This document shows, piece by piece, positions 37,418-48,472 of a DNA stretch of 64,000 nt. The stretch comes from Cladochytrium replicatum (taxonomy: Eukaryota > Chytridiomycota > Chytridiomycetes > Cladochytriales > Cladochytriaceae), in NCBI GenBank assembly GCA_025526935.1, contig JAHLKD010000109.1, forward strand, positions 1 through 64,000, read 5' to 3'. Positions within the stretch are counted from its first letter, which is position 1; each line of letters begins with the position of its first letter. Under the pieces are notes generated by a model. The model was not told the DNA's origin. It saw nothing but the letters and a program-made list of their open reading frames with translations, and made no database searches. Position numbers and translations under genes: made by a program.

Positions 37418-37940
37418 GTTAAGTTATAAGAGCGCTGCTGGAGAAACGGAAATTGCTTCAGAACCGTTGTGGAGCACCAGCGCCGCCAAATCCAGACCGT
37501 GGTCGGACACTTGAGAGAATGTCGGTGCGGGATGCCCTTCCTTCAAATACACCCGTAAAGAAGCTTTATTATGCAAGTAGGAAGCTGTGTGGTGACAAGA
37601 GCGAGTTCTGGACTTCGGTTGGTCAGTGGTGACCGAACAAGGAGGTTTTCGAACACGGTTTTTGTTCCGGCCCCAAGCAGTCCGTTAGTATCAGGAATCC
37701 TCAGCGACAGTTCTGGGTCTATGCGAGCGTGCCTTCCGTCGCAGCGGTGTGAAGACCCCTCGCTGGCTTCTTGGTCTCTGGCGAGACGACGTGATTGGTC
37801 GCGGGGAGCTGAAATGGCTGAGTATTGTGTGGGTGGGAATTCGAGTCGGAAAGTGAAGAACAAAACAACAGAAAAAGAGTCTGTGGGCGGTTGTTTATTG
37901 CTATCTATCAGATGGTTCTAATGATCGTGGTTCATTCTAG
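37418..37940. other. Intergenic, 523 bp
   Basis: JmjC gene 5' side and 3' flank of the GPI-type protein. Two overlapping frames of about 110 codons on opposite strands (37571-37921 plus, 37543-37863 minus) have no domain and neither shows clear coding bias. Confidence 0.5.
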
Positions 37941-38618
37941 CTAGAAGAGAGCCAGGAAAACAACAGAAATCCCGCAAACCAGTGTTACCCACGACTGCCC
38001 TTTCCACATTCCAACAGCCCCGTTAAACTGAGCAAGCGGATCCGCATTGCTATTTCCACTGTCACCACTTCCTGGCTGAGATGTCGGTTTACCCGGAACT
38101 ACGACAGTCCCACTGTAAGCCCTAGTGTTCGTTGTCGTCGTGGTAACTTCGGCCGGTGTCACCATGATAAACGTCGTTGTCCCATTTACTACGAATGGTG
38201 ACCGGATAGGCCATGCGGAAGTTTTTGTTGTTGTCGTCGTTGTTGTTGTCGTCGTGGTCGTGGATGTCGTCCATCCTATCTTCATAAGTTGATCGGCGGC
38301 CTGGCATTGCGAATCCTTGAGCGATGCGTACGTGAGTTTATTGTTGTCGTATTCTATGTATCCGGCGCAGAGGTCGTAGCAAGCTACAACGTCTTTGTAT
38401 TTGTTGCACATGCATATGTAGAACTCGAGCGTCAGCGTTCCCTGTGTGTTGAGATCTCGACATTTATCTCTGGCTAATGTCGCTGCGTTGGAGCACGTCG
38501 AGAATTGGTTGAATTGCGGACACGGACTTTGTGCCGAGGTCTCTCCCACGAGACAGTGGATGACCGTAATCAGCACAGCAAGCCAGCGCGAGACCTTTGC
38601 TGTGATATCGACAATCAT
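37941..38618 (-). CDS. Secreted GPI-anchor-type surface protein, 225 aa
   Basis: Single exon. A signal peptide (RWLAVLITVIHCLVGETSA, cleavage about residue 29) leads to a domain with about ten cysteines (CPQF, STCSNAA, RDKCRD, YICMCN, VACYDLC, SQCQAAD), then a Thr-rich stalk with an unbroken run of 12 Thr. Two N-glycosylation-type sites or Ser/Thr clusters flank it. A Ser/Gly/Asn segment and a final hydrophobic helix (WVTLVCGISVVFLALF) follow with no cytoplasmic tail, which is the GPI-signal pattern. Probable cell-wall or plasma-membrane protein; ligand unknown. Confidence 0.85.
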   Translation of the reverse strand: MIVDITAKVSRWLAVLITVIHCLVGETSAQSPCPQFNQFSTCSNAATLARDKCRDLNTQGTLTLEFYICMCNKYKDVVACYDLCAGYIEYDNNKLTYASLKDSQCQAADQLMKIGWTTSTTTTTTTTTTTTKTSAWPIRSPFVVNGTTTFIMVTPAEVTTTTTNTRAYSGTVVVPGKPTSQPGSGDSGNSNADPLAQFNGAVGMWKGQSWVTLVCGISVVFLALF

Positions 38619-38944
38619 TCTTTGGCAGCAGTATCATGACCTCCCAGCCTTGCCTTTTGTACCACAAGAGGAGCTGGTCTTAATTTGGATCTGGGCACCT
38701 CAACATTGTAAAGAAAGTGATTGGGCAGACACAACCGACACTACATTTCCATTATTATTACGACAATATTTGACACTGAGATAGAATGCCCAAAAGACAC
38801 AACACAAATTACAGAACGGGAATAAAAATAAAAGAAAGAAACCACAATCCCGTTGAACATTACACTGTCATGAAATGAAAATGATCACAAAGCCAAAACA
38901 GCAAGCAATGAACCGCTGCTCGATTACTATCACATAAAAACCCA
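38619..38944. other. Intergenic, 326 bp
   Basis: Separates two minus-strand genes. A-rich around 38800-38900 and likely includes the 3' end of the tricalbin transcript. No gene. Confidence 0.5.
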
Positions 38945-41900
38945 TTACGCCGCATCCTTTTTCTTTGCACTCAAGCTCCTGAACCGGTTCCCGAACGCCG
39001 ACAATCCACCTCCCTTCTCGCTCTTCTCGCTCCTCGCATCGCCCATGTCCGGACTCCCCGCAGCCAAGCTATCTTTACTTCCATTCGAGCTCCCTCCGCC
39101 TTGAATAGATTCCGCCGATCCCTTCGTCGTCACGATGCTTCCGACCGAAGGAGCGGTCTCGAAACCCCGGCTGCTGATCGAGACTTCCGGCGGGATCGGT
39201 GATCCACGAAGACTGTTCAACGACGAAGAAAGCGCTCCGATCCCTCCAGCAATGACAACGTTCTTCTCCAGCACCGCGCCGATTCGGAGTTCTCCCGCGC
39301 CAGAAGTCAGCGGGATCCATTCCTCGATGCTCGCCCCGGGTTCGATGGGCCCTTTCTTGTAGTACCGCGCAAAGAGGTCGCATACATCGCAGTCAAGCTC
39401 GCCAAGGTCAACACTGGACCCCATCGTGTTGTGATCCTTCACGACAAATTTGATGTGGGTGGGTGGAAGTGTCATCTTGTGCCGCTCGTTCGTCCACTTC
39501 GGGTTGAGATTGTTCTTCTTCACAACCGCGGTCTTGTAGACGCTCTTTGGCTTGCCGTGAACAAAGGCGTAGATTTTGACGTACGGGTCTGATGTTCCGC
39601 TAGAGTCAACGGCCTTGAAGTTCCGTCCCTCAAGAATCGTAAAACTTACGTCTCCAGCTTCAAATGCAACGAATGGTCAACAACTCAGTAGATACAAGCT
39701 TCAGAATTACTTACAGAACTTCAAGTCCGGGATACTCTTCTTTGAACCCAACGACATTGTCGTCTTGCCCATCAACTGCTCCTTCGTCACAACAGGCTGC
39801 CCAGCCCCAATGTCCTCGCCCTTCTCCGCACGCTTAATCTCCGCGATCTCAGCCGCGCTCATGCCCGCAGTCTCCCTCTTGCTCACCGCGGCCTGTGCAA
39901 CACCCGTGATTCCGCCAACGATACTCGAAGTGAGTCCACGCGTCAGCTTCCTCATCGCTCCACTCTCATGTTGATCAACATTCAACGTGCCACCGCTTCC
40001 CATTGAAAGCCGCGACCCAGCAAGCCTAGACCCAGGCCTGCTTCCTTCCGTACCACCTTCGTCGTCTCCATCGAAGAACAATCGAAGGTGGATCGATCCC
40101 GACTTGGCGTCTTGCAGCGGGAAGGTTTCTGTCACCACCACTCCCGGCGGAAGTTTCGACAGCTGCAGCGAAACGTGGCCCAAGCTCACATGCTTTGTCA
40201 TTTTGTTGAAATCCATCACCCGGACAGTCAAGGTTGATCGAAGTCGGTTCTCGATCAAGGCGTTGCAGGTTTCGTTGAATTCGGCATTCAGGGTCTGTCG
40301 CCATACTGTGGTTTCTTTGATCTTGCGGTCGTTGATAAAGACCTGGCAGTAGGGGTCACTTGTGCCTGCAGTTTGATCAATAAAATAGTAACAAAGACTG
40401 ACAGTCCCACTCACCTCCTCGGTCAACAGCCTCGAGGTCCTTTGCAGACAAAATGTCCACGTACAAAGTACCCTTGACTACCAAACCAGCATATAAGCTC
40501 AGGAACAACACACAACCTCCGCATTCCCAAACACTACTTACGATCCGTCTTTTCACTATCGTCAAGCTGCAGCACAACCGGTGCAAACCCAGCGCTCACA
40601 ACCAAGCTCTTTCCAGCCGCTTCCCCTTCAAGCGTAGTCAAAGGCAGCTCCGAAGACGAAAGTCCCACTAGCTCTCGCGCAGGTCCCCTCCACGTTCCAG
40701 CCACAACTTCGTCCTTTCCGCCCTTTTTAACCACAACGAGATCCAACTCGATCACATCATGCACAAGGTCACGCAAGAATATATCCGTTCCCATGTTCCA
40801 CTTGTGTGTAGGGCGTGCACGGGTACTGAAAATGGTCTTCTCGTCGTTTCGGCTGTAACGAACATACGAGGGGTCTTTGGTGGCTTCCATTCCGTTTGAA
40901 CTGTGCATCTTCAGGTAAAGAATACCGGCATCTGTTTAAAAAGAAAACATTAAGAATTCAATCATCATCATCACGGGCCGACTTCTACTTACGGAACTTG
41001 GTCAAAGCACTCTCGATCGTCGCCCTCCTCGCCGCGGCTTCATCCACAACCCCAGCCTTCTTCTCCCCATCCTCCGCGCTCTGGAACGACGACGGGCTCA
41101 CATCCTCGCCCTTAGCCACACTCTCATGCGATCCCAGCACCGAGCCAGGTGCACTTTCGGCAGCAAGCTCATTAGTAGGTGCAGAAGGAGCACTCACATC
41201 TGCAGCGCTCTCTTCTTCAACCTCCTCCAACTTCAACTTCTTCTTCTCCTCAAGCGCCTTCTTCTCCTTCCGTTTCTCATTCAACCCGATCAAGGACCCT
41301 TTGCCCGAAAGGCCCCCCGCAATCGGCTTCTCAACGAGCGCGACGGCACCGTGCGTGACGATAGGGAAGAACTCGACCCGGAAGTGGATCGCCCCCTTCT
41401 GTTTACTGTCGCCTTGGAGACCCGCACCAACTTCGGCTGCCTTTTGGAGCGCAGTACCGACGTTCTTGGCGAGATTGAGCGGGTTCGCGACGTTGATCAC
41501 AGTACCAGCACCCTTCGTGAGAAGCTTGGCTGCCCCACCTTTCTTTGCTGCTGGAGTACCATCTTTGGCGTCGTCTTCGTCCTCTAGCCCTTCTCCCTGA
41601 ACACCCGCTTTCAAGTACAAAGGAGCGGATCTATTTAAAAATAGAACGCGTTAGAATTTCGCCAATTTCGCCCCATTTTAATCAACTTACACATCGACGC
41701 CAGTTCCTTCATCGTCGCGCGTGACCTTAAGACCGTCGGCTTGCAATCTCAAGTAGTTCCTGCTCTTCGACTCTCTCAATCTCTGACCAACGTTCTCTGC
41801 AGATCCTGCATCCGCGGCAGCTCCACTTTCCGTCGGCGGCGGCACCTCGTCCGCCGGAACCATATCATCATCGTCCGGCGAACCAGCCTCACCCGCCTCC

Positions 41901-44900
41901 TCTTCCAACACAAACGCCTTCTTATCCAACACATCCTTCAGCGCAATCTCCACCTTCCCAAGCGGGACATCGAGCCTCATGTCGTTCGAGTCCCAAACGT
42001 CCAGCACAAGCCTCTCACGTCTCGAGTACACGACCGCATAAAAGATCTCGTTCCACTTCGGGTCCAGCGTGTTGTCACGCACCTCCGTGGTTCCAATAAC
42101 CACGTTGCCGAGACTAAGCTTACAGTACGGGTCGCTCTTTCCAAACGTCGATCGCTCGGCGTTGAAAAGTCCCTTGGCTTCAATCACCACAATGCGCGCG
42201 ATCCCAAGCGGAAGCCTGCGCTGCCTGCCTCCACCTCCCAAAAGCGAGTCGTCCAGAAGCACAGGCGTGTACTTGAGACTCATCCGTAGCCGGCCCGTCT
42301 TCACCTTCTCAAGCCTCACCCAATCCGCATCCGACGATCTTCTCGGGTCATTCAAAAGCGTCAGCATGTCCGAAACGCTCACATCCACGCTTCCAAGCCC
42401 ACCGCCCCCCGAGGACCCGCCAGATACCACCGCTGTAGCGGCTCCCACACCCGCGCTCAACGCGTCCCGCTCGTCGCTCACAACGAACCGAAGCTTGGCA
42501 GTCGACACCTCGCTCAAGAACACGCTAAACTTGGCCTCCCACACCGGCGCATTCGTGCGCTTCCGAACCGGAGTCTTGTGAATCAGCCTCCACTCCTTCT
42601 CCTTCTCCGGCCCTGTGCCTCCCACAACTAACCCCGCCGCCGCTCCCTCGCCGCCGTCTTTCAAAGACACAACAGAACACAACGAACCCCCGCGTCCACC
42701 GGTCAGATCCTTCGCTTGGTGCACTGTGACCGTGAGCACCCCGCTTCCAACAGACTCGTGGTCCAAAGTAGGCGCAGAGGCAGGGTTCACGCCCTGATGC
42801 GTCAGCATCTCCGCAATCTGCGCAGGGTCGAAGATGGGGTAGTACAACAACTCGAGGCGGACTTCACCGGCTTTCCCGGTCGGGTCCAGGCCATCCGAGC
42901 TCTCGTGCAAGCGCTTCCACATATCCCCGGACGTAGCCGGGCTACCCCACTCCGCAAGCAAATGCTCCCGCTCGGCGTCGCTGAGATGCCCACCGGCTTT
43001 AAGGAGCATCTTGGCTGCCAAGCCGACCGACGAACCAAGCCGATCGAGCTCCGCTTTGAGGGGGTCTTCGGTCGCAGGGTCGCCTTCGGCGGGTGCGACG
43101 GCTGCGTCGGTCCGGACGCCGGTGTTCTCGAGCAAGCGGATCCAGCGAGTGAGTTGAAGTCCCTTGGTGGAACCCATAAGGCTGTCGGCTTTGAGGTTGT
43201 TCCAGTCCATCACCTCGACACGCAAGATATCCGACTGGGCTTTGGGTTCTCGCAGCATGGAGCGAGTGATGATGACAGGAATCGTCTCGCCCCAGAAAGG
43301 CTTCAAGCTGTGTTGCAAGCAAAGCTGTTAAGCATATATTTGGTGGCCCATATGAAAAACTTACGTGGAGCTGAGGGTCTTGGACTTTGCGATCACCTTG
43401 TCACCGATCATTATGCGAGCGTACGGGTCTGAAGTTCCCGCAAGCTCCTTGTTGCGTAAGTTACGAGCTTCATGTACAGTCACATAAAGCACTCCAACCG
43501 GTCCATCTAACAATAAGTCAGTTTTTGGGAAATTCAGCAAAGAGAAAGTCAGAAAAGTACCCAGTTCTTCGCCCGGACCCATCATGGCTTCCATATCGAA
43601 TACCATCGGGTTGGGATACACGAGCATACTCCTTAAAATTCCCATGATAGTGTCTGTGACAAAGTTGGATAGTCCAGGCGTCTGCAAAAGGTCTCCATGT
43701 TTAGATATCGCATCACACATTACTGTCGAGCATAGCCTACATCCATGAGATCCATTCCCTTGAGCGGGCGCAAGTTGAACTGCAACGTAGGGTCCTCCAG
43801 GAACCCAAACTCAACCGACTTGATGTGAGGAAACGTAGTCATAAACTTCATGCGAATTTGTGCCTTGATAATTTGAGAATCAAAAAGCCGTCCCAATCCA
43901 TTGATCTGTTCTGATTGTTCTTACCACACCACGCAACTCGAGGTCGGTCAAAAGTACCGGGATCGGAATACTCGCGATGCCCTTGCCGACCCTCGCAACC
44001 AGCTCAATCTTTGAGTTTCGCACTTCACCTCCCGCTCCAAACCGAACACCGTCGTCCTCATCCACAGTGTAAAAGTTGAGGTCCCAGTCCATGACAAGCT
44101 GGTCTTCGTCTGCGGTGGGGTCAGACTTGACGCTCTCGATTCGGGGACCATTGGATCCCAATGTGAACTCCGACAGCGAGAGGTCGTCCAGGAACGTGGG
44201 CTTTGAGAGCGCAAGGGTGAGGTTGATAGTCTCAGTGAGCATTGTGGAGAGGTGAGGCTCGTAGATGAGCCAGAAGCGCTGAAGGAACAAGTTCAGCCAT
44301 TCAACCGATTCGGCTGATTCTTTGATCTGTTACAATAATCCCCCGTTCAGTGACGAATGCAGCTCTCCCAACGGGATCCAGTTTACCTTTCTGTAAGCGA
44401 TCTCTCGACGCACGTCGTTTCTGGCCCTCGTTCTGATCTTTTTCAGGTTTCGCTTGAAAGAACGGTTCACAATGTACAGCACAATGATCAACCACGGCCA
44501 CGACATCTTGAAAACTCTCGCGCCGACATAGGTGAAAATGACACCGCCTGTGATGTACGAAGACGCCTTGAAGATCTCCCAGTACGTCAGTTGCTCGACG
44601 ATGGGTCTGAGTACTTCCATCTGCTTTCTCAGGGCCGCCATGGGTACAGCAAAGGCAGAGTAGAGCGGCGAGGAGTCTGTAACTTTTCCGGTGGTTCGGT
44701 TGGCAGGGTCAACGCCGTTGGCTTTTTTTGCGACTGAAGCGAATGTCGCTGCGGCGAGGGACACTGCGGCCGCGGCTTCGAGCTTCATTGCAGCTTCCGA
44801 CTTGTTGGGCTTCATCTCAGGCGGTTTCGCCACTGCGCCTGAAGGGTTGTCGGGGGTTGGGCATAATGATCGTTGGAAGAAAGCTTGCACGAGACTGAGG

Positions 44901-44940
44901 CATAACCGTACGTACCTGACGCAGCAGATGTCGATGCCAT
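38945..44940 (-). CDS. Tricalbin/extended synaptotagmin: SMP plus multiple C2 domains
   Basis: Twelve exons: 44940-44916, 44838-44387, 44326-43925, 43863-43741, 43681-43561, 43506-43365, 43307-41691, 41630-40993, 40931-40542, 40477-40415, 40365-39715, 39657-38945; 1778 aa. An Ala-rich N-terminus precedes a membrane hairpin (YITGGVIFTYVGARVF and WPWLIIVLYIVN, about 110-145). The SMP lipid-transfer domain starts at ESVEWLNLFLQRFWLIYEP (about 165) and runs to about 370. C2 domains follow: GPVGVLYVTVHEARNL..SDPYARI, SGVLTVTVHQAKDL, GIARIVVIEAKGLF..SDPYCKL, a degenerate one (AGILYLKMHSS), KGTLYVDILSAKDL..SDPYCQV and GDVSFTILEGRNF..SDPYVKI. Such proteins tether ER to plasma membrane and move lipids in a Ca2+-dependent way. 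The first exon is only 25 bp. Confidence 0.95.
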
Positions 44941-45445
44941 GAGGAATTCGACCGGGAGAAATCAGAGTTGCACCTGCAAAGATGGGGATCAGGCCGAGGA
45001 ATGAGTTGGGTGTTTCGAAAATCAACAGAAAGCGCATCAAGTTGATCTAAGCATGGAATAGGTGATGCTAAGTGCACTATGCGGAATCGCATGGCTATCT
45101 ACTCGAGGTACAACTTTTGGTATCGAGTGTATGAACACTCACCTCGATGGCAGCACATACACAATAGCTATCACCTATCACGGAGCACTTACAGCGTAGA
45201 ATGCAATGCAATGCAACGGATGCAACGAAGATGGATTGAATGCTCTGCCGTGCAATGCTTGTTCCAATTCTCCAATGGTTTTGAAAACCTCTGGGAGTAG
45301 GCAGCTTTTGACGTGTATCAAAACAACCTTATTTTTTAAAGAAAAGTATCAACTCTTGACCAAACGTATCTGTAACCGATGTCTTTTTCTTGGCCTGATG
45401 TGCCGTTCTCCTTTGCTTGGTGCTGACGATCCCAGTTCCTATCGA
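44941..45445. other. Intergenic, 505 bp
   Basis: 5' side of the tricalbin gene, then sequence upstream of the pseudogene. A short low-complexity run of ATGCA-type repeats lies at about 45200-45240. No gene. Confidence 0.5.
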
Positions 45446-46098
45446 ATGTCGCACATCCCAAGCGAAATCATCGACCGAATCTTGATTCTTCTCGGCACAT
45501 GGGCTGAATTTCCCGTCCTTGCTTAAAGGGCTGCAATACTCTTGAGGAGATGACATTTCCAGTTCAAACTCATCCCGCTGTTCGCTAACATGGAGCCAGC
45601 GAGCGTGGCTCCGTCGAAATTCTTGATGCTTTCGTTCAGCATTCCGACAACTTGATCTATTCCTCAAATGCAATTACCCTTGCAAACGTGCTGCGGCCAT
45701 GCCCATGTTCTCGAATGGCTCAAGCGGAATCACCTCACCATCGATAATGCAAGTTTCAGCGGGTACACCAACGTTCTTGACTGGTGGCTATCGAGCGGAC
45801 TGGAGATGAAGTGGACTTCAGGTGCGATGGACACGGCTAGCGAAAACTAACACATCGACGTTCTGGATTGGTGGAAATCGAGCGGACTAGAGATGAATTG
45901 GAGTGCAAAGGGATTGAATGCTGGGACCGGGTAGTGATTGATTGGTGGAAGCGAGCGGATTGGAATCACGTGGTATACTCACACCCTTTGCTCAAATTTA
46001 CGCAGCAAATGGGGAGTGAGATATTCATGCGGAGTGGGATTAACTTGGAGCTACTTGATCGCATCAGAGCTATCAAGCGAAACACCGAACCATTGTAG
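45446..46098 (+). pseudogene. Decayed DWW-type ankyrin-like repeat gene
   Basis: ATG at 45446 opens MSHIPSEIIDRILILLGTWAEFP, matching the N-terminus of the protein at 23716-24678. The same frame continues with recognisable repeats (HVLEWLKRNHLTIDNAS, TNVLDWWLSSGLEMKWTSGA, HIDVLDWWKSSGLEMNWS) but carries stops at 45524 (TAA), 45551 (TGA), 45653 (TGA) and 45848 (TAA). A frameshift near 45930 then puts VIDWWKRADWN and the tail (to 46098) in another frame. Most damage is by point changes with frame retained, so inactivation looks fairly recent. It probably gives no full protein. Confidence 0.85.
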
Positions 46099-46112
46099 TA
46101 AACTGGATAAGT

Positions 46113-47162
46113 TCAAGATGGCAACGTTCCCAATGCAGAAAGCAACGCATCCTCCGCAACATTGCTCTCCTCCTCTTTCCTCTCTCCTCGTCCTTTCCGC
46201 TCCCGTAATCCACCTTCCTCGCTGTTCCTTCCCTCCTCCCCCCTCGTCAAAAACCCCAACCCGCTCTCCACCCCGCTCTTTACACCGCCCGTGAAGCCTT
46301 TCACAACCGCATGAGGCAACGCGCTCCCGAGCGCATAGAAAAACACAACACCGAATATAACAATGGCGGTTTTGTAAGACAGAAACGGCGAAAGAAGGGA
46401 TCCCATTATCGCAGAGATGTATGAGGATTGGGTTCCGCTGTTGGAACTGCTGGGCTGAGAGAATGGCCATGGAAGGCGGAAGCTGGAGCGAGGTGTTCGT
46501 TGCGATGGGGTTGGGTTCGGTGCGTGTTGTGGTCGAACACCCGGTTGTTGCGTTCCTGCGGTAGACTTAGGTGAAGGTTTAGCTGCCCGCCATAATCCAA
46601 GGGGTAACCAGGATCCTCGAGATATCTGCTGATCAGGCACGCCATGTGATGAGCTTGTTTCGAATATTTTTCCAAAGCGTCCCACGGACGTTGACTGCTC
46701 CAAGGCGCCAGACTTGCTCGCAGCATTCTGCGATCGTCCTTTGTCCAGTGCACGACTACCCCCGTTGGCATTCTCAGTGCTTTTCCGCTCATTCAAAGGG
46801 TCCTCATGTGTCAACTTCTTGATGTTCTCCGATTCTATCGTTTCTCTGGTGGTGGTGGTGCGGGCACCCCCCATCGCCATCAGCCTTCTTATGTTCCGCA
46901 TCCATTCCCCGTCACCCAAAACTCCCAAATATCCTCTGGTATTATTTGCGGATCTCTGAACCAGCCGTGCCGGCAGTGTTCTCCACACATCGTACGAGCG
47001 AGCAAGGCGGGCCCCCGTGTCCTTCGCAGCACTCCACCCAGCGGACACCTGTTGTTGAGTTCCGCTCTGATCGAGTGTGCCAGGCTTCTTCTGAGAGTTT
47101 CTCCATCCTGTGAACGGATTCAAGTTGCTGAGTCGGCCGTGGGCGACTTTGGACACGCGCAT
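46113..47162 (-). CDS. Hypothetical protein with one C-terminal membrane segment
   Basis: Single frame of 349 aa from the ATG at 47162; the frame is open to an upstream ATG at 47327 (404 aa), which would leave only 79 bp to the divergent neighbour. The N-terminus (MRVSKVAHGRLSNLNPFTGWRN) is basic and could be a mitochondrial presequence, though that is inference. A disordered middle follows, then one hydrophobic segment near residues 270-295 (YKTAIVIFGVVFFYALGSALP) and a Gly/Glu/Arg-rich charged tail. No known domain. Long intact frame supports a gene. Confidence 0.65.
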   Translation of the reverse strand: MRVSKVAHGRLSNLNPFTGWRNSQKKPGTLDQSGTQQQVSAGWSAAKDTGARLARSYDVWRTLPARLVQRSANNTRGYLGVLGDGEWMRNIRRLMAMGGARTTTTRETIESENIKKLTHEDPLNERKSTENANGGSRALDKGRSQNAASKSGALEQSTSVGRFGKIFETSSSHGVPDQQISRGSWLPLGLWRAAKPSPKSTAGTQQPGVRPQHAPNPTPSQRTPRSSFRLPWPFSQPSSSNSGTQSSYISAIMGSLLSPFLSYKTAIVIFGVVFFYALGSALPHAVVKGFTGGVKSGVESGLGFLTRGEEGRNSEEGGLRERKGRGERKEEESNVAEDALLSALGTLPS

Positions 47163-47406
47163 TTCCGAGAGCGTGGGAATTTTGGATTGAGGAAAGCGAG
47201 GGTTGAGACAGCAATCTTCCTTGGAACCGAGAAGAGTATGATACACAAGGTGTAATCTGGAGTTTTCTTTACTTTTTTTCTCAGTAATCCAGAGACTGAG
47301 GCTACGTTCTGTGATTGGACAGATCATCCAAAAATCGACCCGTTGGGTACAACCGCCCCCGAGTCCAGTTTTCCTTTCGCGCTTTGTCCACGTTCACTTT
47401 TCAATC

Positions 47407-48321
47407 ATGGGTAAATCCCACTCTAAACCATCCTCACGTTCCACGCCTCCAAGCAGTAATGCGCCGATCGCACAGCAGCAAGCGAGAAGGGTGAGGTCGG
47501 ATACGGCCGAGATCATAGTGCACGACGAGGTTGAAGAGAAGACAGATATACCACCAGAACGTTACACACCCTCCCCGGGACCCATCCCGCAACCCACATC
47601 ACAAACACCGCAGAGTGTACCAGCGCAGCCCCAAACACAGACAACTTTGTCAGCACAGCAACAACAGCCACCAGTGGCACCACTCCAGAAACCGAGCTCT
47701 CCCAGTCCTCCTCCATCACAACCACAGGAGCCTCCACCGTCGCGCCAATGGCGCTCCACCGCCAAACCGGCACCGACAGCTCAACCACAGGAACCGCCCA
47801 TGCAAACGAAATACGCCTTCGGATCACCGGACAACAATAATGCGACGACTCAGACACCACAAACATCCGCATACACGGCCTTCATTCGGTTCTTCTCCTC
47901 TGACGCGCGACCACATCAACCAACGAAAGCACCTCAAGCCTTACCAGCTGCACAGATTCTTGATTCCGAGCCGACGCTCTTCAACGCCGAGGATCTAGAA
48001 GAGGAAATGAATGACGGGGTAAATGCACGGTACACGAGGGGAGGAGGCGGATTAGATATCGATGATCCGAGGCCGGTGGTCGTTCGGATGCACGTGGTGA
48101 GAGCCGCAGTTGAAGTTGTTGCAGCAGAACCTGTTGCGATTGAAGTTGGCGACGAGGGGGATGAGGACAGCTGGTCTGTGTCTGGATCGATGTGTGGGAA
48201 TCGCGCAAAAGCGAAAACGGGAGATAAGGGACATGGTGGAGATGCAGATGGCAGGGTAGGGAAAGGGCGAGCCATGCATGTGGTCGAGAATTCGCACCCG
48301 TTCGGGCTTCAAAAGGGATGA
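47407..48321 (+). CDS. Pro/Gln-rich protein with N-myristoylation-like start
   Basis: 304 aa, single exon; the start is the ATG that gives MGKSHSKPSS, which fits the N-myristoylation consensus (G2, S6, basic K7). Residues about 40-130 are almost entirely Pro, Gln, Ser and Thr; then SAYTAFIRFFSS, an acidic LFNAEDLEEEMNDG segment and a region with VVVRMHVVRAAVEVVAAEP. No domain recognised. A membrane-tethered disordered adaptor is a reasonable guess. It is divergent from the membrane protein at 46113. Confidence 0.7.
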   Translation: MGKSHSKPSSRSTPPSSNAPIAQQQARRVRSDTAEIIVHDEVEEKTDIPPERYTPSPGPIPQPTSQTPQSVPAQPQTQTTLSAQQQQPPVAPLQKPSSPSPPPSQPQEPPPSRQWRSTAKPAPTAQPQEPPMQTKYAFGSPDNNNATTQTPQTSAYTAFIRFFSSDARPHQPTKAPQALPAAQILDSEPTLFNAEDLEEEMNDGVNARYTRGGGGLDIDDPRPVVVRMHVVRAAVEVVAAEPVAIEVGDEGDEDSWSVSGSMCGNRAKAKTGDKGHGGDADGRVGKGRAMHVVENSHPFGLQKG

Positions 48322-48472
48322 CACCCCTTATTCTGCAATGATAATGATACCCAGTTAGACATGACCAGCTCATCTGGGACCATCGTCACATGAGTGACTC
48401 ACTCATCAATCCAATAATTCAAACTAATTCAGCAATTCAACAAAACCTCTCAACTCTCGTCACAAAACACAA

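Noticed and set aside
37543-37921. Overlapping frames of about 110 codons on both strands
   Set aside because: No domain, no splice partners and no clear coding bias.
45206-45526. 106-codon plus-strand frame read as an intact gene
   Set aside because: Only its end (from 45446) matches the DWW family. The rest has no similarity, and the gene body carries stops.
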